Shown here: in pieces, positions 31,775 through 36,655 of the stretch
Position numbering within the stretch: the first letter of the stretch is position 1
Layout: every line of letters begins with the position of its first letter
Source of the DNA: an uncultured Clostridium sp.
GTDB lineage: Bacteria > Bacillota > Clostridia > TANB77 > CAG-508
Direction of reading: 5' to 3'
Assembly (NCBI GenBank): GCA_945865665.1
Contig: CAMBEE010000015.1
Coordinates: 1-36,655 of the forward strand
DNA: 36,655 nt
Position numbers and translations under genes: made by a program
The notes under the pieces: generated by a model
Database searches by the model: none
Seen by the model: only the letters and a program-made list of their open reading frames with translations
What the model was told of the DNA's origin: nothing

Positions 31775-32263
31775 ATGTTAAGTATAATAGTAGCAAAAGC
31801 AAAAAATAATATAATAGGAAAAGATAATGGTATGCTTTGGAAATTGCCAGATGATTTAAAAAGATTTAAAGAAAAAACAACAGGACATATAATAATAATG
31901 GGAAGAAAAACATTCGAATCATTAGGAGGAATTCTTCCAGATAGAATGCATATCATATTAAGTAGAAATCCAGATTTTAATATAGATTCAGATTATGTAA
32001 AAGTTGTTCATTCTTTGTTAGAATTACAACCATATATGGATGATGAAGAAGAACATTTTGTAATTGGTGGTGCAATTATTTATAATTTGTTAATGCCATA
32101 TTGCAAAAAAATGTATGTTACACAAATAGACAAAGACTTTGAAGGAGATGCTTTATTTCCAAGAATTAATGAAAAGGAATGGAAAGAAGTTGAAAGAGAA
32201 CAAGGTCCATCTGATGGTATTAATGATTTTGATTATGAATATGTTACTTATGTTAGAAAATAA
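31775..32263 (+). CDS. folA: Dihydrofolate reductase
   Basis: 162 residues, normal for the family. Reduces dihydrofolate to tetrahydrofolate with NADPH. Motifs are IVAKAKNNIIGKDNGMLWKLPDDL (Trp and the active-site Asp), GHIIIMGRKTFESLG (NADPH binding), VIGGAIIYNLLMPYCKKMYVTQI and the final FDYEYVTYVRK. AAAGGAG lies upstream. Adjacent thyX suggests one pyrimidine/folate transcription unit. ThyX does not itself produce dihydrofolate, so FolA beside it is noteworthy. Confidence 0.96.
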   Translation: MLSIIVAKAKNNIIGKDNGMLWKLPDDLKRFKEKTTGHIIIMGRKTFESLGGILPDRMHIILSRNPDFNIDSDYVKVVHSLLELQPYMDDEEEHFVIGGAIIYNLLMPYCKKMYVTQIDKDFEGDALFPRINEKEWKEVEREQGPSDGINDFDYEYVTYVRK

Positions 32264-32369
32264 TATATTTTGTCATAAATAAATAATAAAATAAAAGCTT
32301 TAGGTTAAACTAATAAAAGTGAAGTTGTCAAAAATGGGTGTCCCTATTGACAAGGAAGGGATGATACTT

Positions 32370-33368
32370 ATGTTTAAACCTAAAGCTATTTATTTTGAAA
32401 AGGAAATTGAAAATTACGAATTAGGAAAGCAATTATTAGAAAAATACAAAGAAGTTCCAAAAGTAGAAATAGAAAATCACAACAATATAGAAGAAATGCG
32501 AAAAAAGCAAAACAAAGAATTTATGGATATGAAAAGAAATTTAATAATAGGAGTAAGGAAAACACACAAATTTGTAGATAACCATAAAACATCAGATTAT
32601 TTAGTACCCTATACATCATCAGGTTGTACTGCTGCATGTATGTATTGTTATTTGGTATGCAATTACAATAAATGTGCATATTTGAGGCTATTTGTAAATA
32701 GAGAGCAAATGTTGGATAAAATAATAAAGGTAGCAAATAAATCAGAAAAAGATTTAACATTTGAAATTGGTAGTAATAGTGATTTGATTTTAGAAAATAC
32801 AATTACAGAAAATTTACCATGGACAATAGAAAATTTTAAAAATTCTCCAAAGGGGCATCTTACATTTCCAACAAAATTTGATATGGTTGATGATATTTTA
32901 AATGTTGATCATCAAGGAAAAGTGACTGTTAGAATGAGTGTTAATCCAGAATTGATTATTAATAGAGTTGAGTTCGGAACTTCAAGATTAAAGGAAAGAA
33001 TTGATGCTATAAACAAATTAAAAGAAGCGGGTTATAAAATTGGAATTTTAATAGCACCAGTAATTATGGTTGAAAACTGGAAAGAGTTATACTCTGAATT
33101 GATAAAACAGTTGGCAGAAGGATTAACAGAAAAGGTTAAGAAAGATTTGTTTTTTGAAATTATTTTTATGACATATAGTTTTGTTCATACAAAAATTAAT
33201 GAAGAGGCTTTCCCTAATGCTATTAATTTGTATGATAAGGATATGATGACTGGCAGGGGAAAAGGCAAGTATATGTATAAAAATCAATATAGAGTTGATG
33301 GTGAGTTTTTTTTGAGAGAGCAGATAAAGAAGTATTTTCCTAATAATGAGATAATGTATATTGTTTAG
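32370..33368 (+). CDS. splB: Spore photoproduct lyase
   Basis: 332 residues from the ATG at 32370 (AAGGAAGGG upstream; earlier in-frame starts at 32319 and 32361 lack a spaced site). A radical SAM enzyme that repairs the UV-induced thymine dimer of spores. The cluster motif CTAACMYC gives Cys86, 90 and 93, and two more cysteines follow (97, 102). IGVRKTHKF and FPTKFDMVDDIL match the family. At the position of the Bacillus H-donor Cys141 (FEASCTSD) there is Ser135 (FEIGSNSD). Clostridial enzymes are thought to lack that Cys, so it is probably functional. An imperfect inverted repeat (TTGTC 32330-32334, GACAA 32349-32353) precedes the start. Confidence 0.92.
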   Translation: MFKPKAIYFEKEIENYELGKQLLEKYKEVPKVEIENHNNIEEMRKKQNKEFMDMKRNLIIGVRKTHKFVDNHKTSDYLVPYTSSGCTAACMYCYLVCNYNKCAYLRLFVNREQMLDKIIKVANKSEKDLTFEIGSNSDLILENTITENLPWTIENFKNSPKGHLTFPTKFDMVDDILNVDHQGKVTVRMSVNPELIINRVEFGTSRLKERIDAINKLKEAGYKIGILIAPVIMVENWKELYSELIKQLAEGLTEKVKKDLFFEIIFMTYSFVHTKINEEAFPNAINLYDKDMMTGRGKGKYMYKNQYRVDGEFFLREQIKKYFPNNEIMYIV

Positions 33369-33471
33369 AAAATGGAGTGCAATTAATAAAATATTAGTTG
33401 CTTTCTTGTTACAATTCACAGCCTAAGAAAATTTTTGTGTGCAAAAAAATTTATTTTTTTATATTTTAGTC

Positions 33472-33501
33472 TTGACAAAACCCTAGTATATGGGTTACAA
33501 T
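33472..33501 (+). promoter_or_regulatory. Promoter of the tRNA-His/tRNA-Gln unit
   Basis: TTGACA (33472-33477), 18 bp, TACAAT (33496-33501). A 4-bp hairpin (GTGC 33508-33511, GCAC 33521-33524) lies at the start site. Confidence 0.85.
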
Positions 33502-33534
33502 AGGAGAGTGCCAAGAACAAGCACGGAAACTATG

Positions 33535-33611
33535 GTGGATGTAGCGTAGTTGGTTAACGCGCCAGTTTGTGGCACTGGAGACCGTGGGTTCGAGTCCCAT
33601 CTTCCACCCCA
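33535..33611 (+). tRNA. tRNA-His (anticodon GTG)
   Basis: 77 nt with encoded CCA, anticodon loop TTGTGGC. The extra G(-1) typical of tRNA-His is encoded at 33534 and faces C73. The acceptor stem GTGGATG/CTTCCAC has one T-T mismatch, which is unusual. Confidence 0.95.
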
Positions 33612-33619
33612 GTATATAT

Positions 33620-33694
33620 TGGACTGTAGCCAAGCGGTAAGGCACCAGACTTTGACTCTGGCATGCGCTAGTTCGAATCTAGCCAGTCCAGCCA
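33620..33694 (+). tRNA. tRNA-Gln (anticodon TTG)
   Basis: 75 nt with encoded CCA, acceptor stem TGGACTG/CAGTCCA (U1-A72 as usual for Gln), loop CTTTGAC giving TTG. It lies 8 bp after tRNA-His in the same transcript. Confidence 0.95.
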
Positions 33695-33702
33695 GTAATA
33701 TC

Positions 33703-33735
33703 AAGACTTTCAATCAATTGAAAGTCTTTTATTTT
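33703..33735 (+). terminator. Terminator of the tRNA-His/tRNA-Gln unit
   Basis: AAGACTTTCAA (33703-33713), loop TCAA, TTGAAAGTCTT (33718-33728), then TTATTTTT. Confidence 0.93.
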
Positions 33736-33816
33736 TGCCTTATATTCGTCAACTTGTCCAAATTTTATCCATAATAGAAAAAATTCATAAATTAATCCAA
33801 AGACTTTTAAACATAT

Positions 33817-33840
33817 AAAAAGGAGCAGTACTACTGCTCC
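33817..33840 (-). terminator. Terminator overlapping the end of the SpoIIID-like gene
   Basis: On the minus strand GGAGCAGT pairs with ACTGCTCC (33822-33840), followed by a U tract from the A run at 33817-33821. The TAG stop (33831-33833) sits in the loop of the hairpin. Confidence 0.85.
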
Positions 33841-34070
33841 CTTCTGCCACAATTTTTCTGAAGCTGTTTTTTTACTTTTATATAAAGTTGAAGGTTTCTT
33901 TTTTCATTTCCATAATAGCAATTTTTTAAGAAATCCAAGTCTCTATCTATTGTATCTCTTGAAACTCTGAATTCTTTCATCGCTTCTTTCTTGGTATTTC
34001 CTTCAAGTATATATTCCGCAACTCCTACAGCCCGGTTATACCTTTTCCTTTCTTCATCGATATAACTCAT
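33831..34070 (-). CDS. SpoIIID-like small helix-turn-helix regulator
   Basis: 79 residues. An N-terminal helix (YIDEERKRYNRAVGVAEYIL) leads to a helix-turn-helix (NTKKEAMKEFRVSRDTIDRDLDFL, about 29-52) and a basic C-terminal tail. Layout and size resemble SpoIIID, the mother-cell sporulation switch factor, whose recognition helix is usually FGVSKSTVHKDL; here it is FRVSRDTIDRDL, so it is a diverged member or only a relative. The promoter is vegetative-type (TTGAGA-17-TATAAT), unlike the sigma-E control of Bacillus spoIIID. AGGAGG lies upstream. DNA binding is confident, identity is not. Confidence 0.6.
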   Translation of the reverse strand: MSYIDEERKRYNRAVGVAEYILEGNTKKEAMKEFRVSRDTIDRDLDFLKNCYYGNEKRNLQLYIKVKKQLQKNCGRREQ

Positions 34071-34123
34071 AATATTGTGTTCCTCCTAAAAATTTTTTTG
34101 AAATTATAAATTTCTTAATTAAT

Positions 34124-34152
34124 ATTATACAACACTTTGTTCATTTTCTCAA
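34124..34152 (-). promoter_or_regulatory. Sigma-A promoter of the SpoIIID-like gene
   Basis: On the minus strand TTGAGA (34147-34152), 17 bp, TATAAT (34124-34129). Divergent from the mutS2 promoter. Confidence 0.75.
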
Positions 34153-34182
34153 GGCCTTTTTATATTATGTTACCAATAATTA

Positions 34183-34211
34183 TTGACTTATCAATAATAG
34201 GCTTGTATAAT
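34183..34211 (+). promoter_or_regulatory. Sigma-A promoter of mutS2
   Basis: TTGACT (34183-34188), 17 bp, TATAAT (34206-34211), 34 bp before the ATG. Confidence 0.85.
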
Positions 34212-34244
34212 TAAAACATAAAATAAAAGAAAAGGACTATAAAA

Positions 34245-36608
34245 ATGAAAAATAAATATTTAAACAAACTAGAATACTCAAAGATTTTAGACTTACTATC
34301 AAATTATGCACACACATACATTGGAAAAAACATGTGCAAAGATTTGATACCCTCAAACAATAAAGAAGACGTCAAAAAAAGCTTAACAGAAACAGAAGAA
34401 GCACTTAACATTTTATACAGATGTAACACTCCTCCAATTTCTGAAATCGCTGAAAATACTAAAAATCTAAAAACAATTGAATCATATGGAACTCTTTCTA
34501 TAAAATCAATTTTAGAATTAACAAATATTTTAAAAATGGCAGATGAACTAAAAAAGTATTTTTACAATGATTTTTTAGATTCCAATGAATTCATATATTT
34601 AGCTGATATTTTTTCAAAACTATATTCTAATAGTTCCATTATCGAAAAAATATCTTACAGTATTATTGACGAAAATACAATTGATGATAGAGCTTCAAAA
34701 AATTTGGCCTCTATCCGCAAAAAGCAACGTAATATCGAACAAGATATAAAAACAAAATTAAATACATTTTTACATTCTTCTACATACTCAAAATATATTC
34801 AAGAAAATGTTATTACAATTAGAAATGACCGTTATGTTATACCTGTAAAAGACGAGTATAGAGGACAAATTAAGGGTTTTGTACATGATATTTCAAGTTC
34901 TGGTTCAACAGTATTTATTGAACCAATTTCAGTTTTTGAATTAAATAATGAACTTGCTAATTTAAAAAATGAAGAAAACCTAGAAATAGAAAAAATCTTA
35001 CAAGATTTAAGCAAATTATTTTACCCTTATGCAAATGAAATTAAAGAAAATATTAAATGTATTGGAAAACTTGATTTTGCTTTTGCAAAGGCAAAATATT
35101 CAAAAGCTATCCATGGTATAACACCTATAATAAATACGCAAAAACAAATCATTTTGAAAGATGCAAAGCATCCACTTTTAGACCAGGAAAAAGCAGTTCC
35201 TATTTCATTAGAATTAGGCACAACATTTAATACTTTAGTTATAACTGGTCCAAATACTGGTGGAAAAACTGTTACATTAAAAACTGTTGGGCTTTTAACT
35301 GCAATGGCTTGTAGCGGTCTTAATATTCCAGCATCAACGCAATCTTCTATTTATGTATTTGATAATATTTTTGCTGATATTGGTGATGACCAAAGTATTT
35401 CTGAATCACTAAGTACATTTTCCGCACACATGACAAATATTGTTGATATTGTTAAAAATTCAACAGAAAATTCATTAATTTTAGTTGATGAATTAGGCTC
35501 TGGAACAGACCCAGTTGAAGGTGCTTCGCTTGCAATTAGTGTTTTAGATTACTTTAAATCAAACACCTCTTTAACAGTTGCAACAACACATTATCAAGAG
35601 TTAAAAAAATATGCATTAACAACTGATGGATTTGAAAATGCATCTGTTGAATTTGATGTAAATACATTGTCACCTACATATCACCTATTAATTGGTGTGC
35701 CTGGAAAAAGTAACGCTTTTGAAATTAGTAGAAAGCTTGGTTTGCCTGATTCAATAATAAAAGAAGCAAAAAGTAACTTGACAAAAAATGATATTGATTT
35801 TGAAGAATTACTCAAAAATATTTATGATAATAAATCTAAAATTGAAAATGAAAAATTAGAAATTTCTAAAAAACTAAATGAAATTTCAGAACTAAAAAAA
35901 TCATTAGAACGAGACAATACAAAACTAAATGAACAAGAACGTGAAATTATTAATAATGCTAAAATTCAGGCTAGAAATATTTTGCTTGATGCAAAAGAAG
36001 AAGCTAATGAAATAATTTCTAAAATGAATGATGTTTCTAAATCTAATAGTGATTTAAATAATTTAAGAAATAAACTTAATAAAGACATAAAAGATATTTC
36101 TATATCTCCTTTAGATAGCAATATTCCAAAAGAATCAAAATCGGCTATTTCTGTTGAGGATGCAAAACCTAACACAGAAGTTTTTGTAACTACTTTAGGA
36201 CAAAATGGAATTATAGTTTCTAATGTTTCAAAATCAAATGAAGTTCAAGTTCAAGTTGGTAGCATAAAACTTAGTGTTAATTTAAAATATTTGGAAAAAA
36301 TCGTCAATAAAAATAAAACTAATAAATCAACAAGTTCTTATAGTTCAGTTTCTAAAGCAAAAAATGTTAGTTCAGAAATTAATGTTATTGGTTTAAATGT
36401 TGAAGAAGCTATTTTCGTTGTTGACAAATTTTTAGATGACTGTTCTATTGCAAATCTTCAAACTGTAAGAATTGTTCATGGTAAAGGTACTGGAAAATTG
36501 CGTGAAGGTATTCACAAGTTTTTAAAATCAAACTCTCGTGTTAAGTCTTTTAGAGTTGGTACTTATGGTGAAGGAGAAATGGGAGTTACAGTTGTTGAAT
36601 TAAAATGA
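34245..36608 (+). CDS. mutS2: Endonuclease MutS2
   Basis: 787 residues, full length. Regions in order: core and clamp (1-310), an ABC-type ATPase with Walker A GPNTGGKTVTLKT (near 335) and Walker B LVDELGSGTDPVEGAS, a long coiled coil (about 510-600), and a C-terminal Smr nuclease domain (about 712-787) with VRIVHGKGTGKLREGI. MutS2 is not a mismatch-repair protein; it suppresses recombination, and in Bacillus a homolog rescues collided ribosomes. AAAAGGAC precedes the ATG. The TGA lies within a 20-bp tandem repeat. Confidence 0.96.
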   Translation: MKNKYLNKLEYSKILDLLSNYAHTYIGKNMCKDLIPSNNKEDVKKSLTETEEALNILYRCNTPPISEIAENTKNLKTIESYGTLSIKSILELTNILKMADELKKYFYNDFLDSNEFIYLADIFSKLYSNSSIIEKISYSIIDENTIDDRASKNLASIRKKQRNIEQDIKTKLNTFLHSSTYSKYIQENVITIRNDRYVIPVKDEYRGQIKGFVHDISSSGSTVFIEPISVFELNNELANLKNEENLEIEKILQDLSKLFYPYANEIKENIKCIGKLDFAFAKAKYSKAIHGITPIINTQKQIILKDAKHPLLDQEKAVPISLELGTTFNTLVITGPNTGGKTVTLKTVGLLTAMACSGLNIPASTQSSIYVFDNIFADIGDDQSISESLSTFSAHMTNIVDIVKNSTENSLILVDELGSGTDPVEGASLAISVLDYFKSNTSLTVATTHYQELKKYALTTDGFENASVEFDVNTLSPTYHLLIGVPGKSNAFEISRKLGLPDSIIKEAKSNLTKNDIDFEELLKNIYDNKSKIENEKLEISKKLNEISELKKSLERDNTKLNEQEREIINNAKIQARNILLDAKEEANEIISKMNDVSKSNSDLNNLRNKLNKDIKDISISPLDSNIPKESKSAISVEDAKPNTEVFVTTLGQNGIIVSNVSKSNEVQVQVGSIKLSVNLKYLEKIVNKNKTNKSTSSYSSVSKAKNVSSEINVIGLNVEEAIFVVDKFLDDCSIANLQTVRIVHGKGTGKLREGIHKFLKSNSRVKSFRVGTYGEGEMGVTVVELK

Positions 36609-36655
36609 ACCATTGTGGACGTTGATGAACCATTGGGGACGTTGATGAATTGGTT
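36605..36655 (+). repeat. 20-bp tandem repeat of the GGGGACG type at the mutS2 stop codon
   Basis: ATGAACCATTGTGGACGTTG (36605-36624) and ATGAACCATTGGGGACGTTG (36625-36644), then ATGAATTGGTT, which can fold back on AACCATT. The window ends inside the element. It recalls the GGGGACGG hairpins found after three other genes here. Confidence 0.8.

Noticed and set aside
33495..33774. Open frames on both strands across 33495-33774
   Set aside because: They overlap tRNA-His and tRNA-Gln, which have clear cloverleafs, and encode nothing recognisable.

Overview
The window is very AT-rich chromosomal DNA from a low-GC, Gram-positive, spore-forming Firmicute, most likely an anaerobic member of the Clostridia. 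The evidence is the run rpmG-secE-nusG-rplK-rplA-rplJ-rplL behind an rRNA operon, clostridial-style ribosome binding sites and sigma-A promoters, and a set of sporulation genes (sigK, spoIVA, splB, whiA and a possible spoIIID). I cannot name genus or species from sequence alone.

Layout. 1-186: end of an rRNA operon with a 5S gene. 187-529: AT-rich spacer with two tandem-repeat blocks in front of a flavin reductase gene. 1112-5133: the secE-nusG-ribosomal protein operon with a near-consensus promoter, an L10 leader and a terminator after rplL; rpoB does not follow. 5327-6649: mtnN, a small unknown gene and a tRNA-Met. 6814-7918, minus strand: a probable 6S RNA and sigK, the latter broken by a 7-bp duplication. 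8066-14004: an unknown 487-residue protein, then prmC-whiA-hemW, a 68-residue unknown and rlmN. 14142-15620, minus strand: spoIVA. 15919-19059: a UDP-sugar pyrophosphorylase, a small holin-like membrane protein (minus strand) and a DUF421/DUF4363 pair. 19205-23540: a Lon-family protease (minus strand), a TetR regulator and an unknown coiled-coil protein. 23739-27593: a CAU tRNA, a diaminopentanoate dehydrogenase-like oxidoreductase, tRNA-Tyr, and a GT2 plus multispanning membrane protein pair. 27688-29427: an FtsZ without its C-terminal tail and a membrane-anchored unknown. 29510-33368: a PflX-type radical SAM protein, a double-domain ThyX-like protein, dihydrofolate reductase and spore photoproduct lyase. 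33535-36608: tRNA-His, tRNA-Gln, a SpoIIID-like regulator and mutS2.

How it fits together. Most genes are housekeeping: translation, RNA modification, nucleotide and folate metabolism. Sporulation genes are scattered among them. Between genes there are at least three dispersed repeat families: long GGGGACGG hairpins at gene ends, a 45-90 bp AT-rich element in three copies, and a palindrome in two copies. I see no prophage, no CRISPR array, no complete insertion sequence and no obvious defence island. The observations most worth following are the sigK 7-bp duplication, the ThyX protein whose catalytic motif is split between two halves, the tail-less FtsZ, the 11-bp-phased TGTAA array, and the hairpins at the 5' ends of stable-RNA transcripts.
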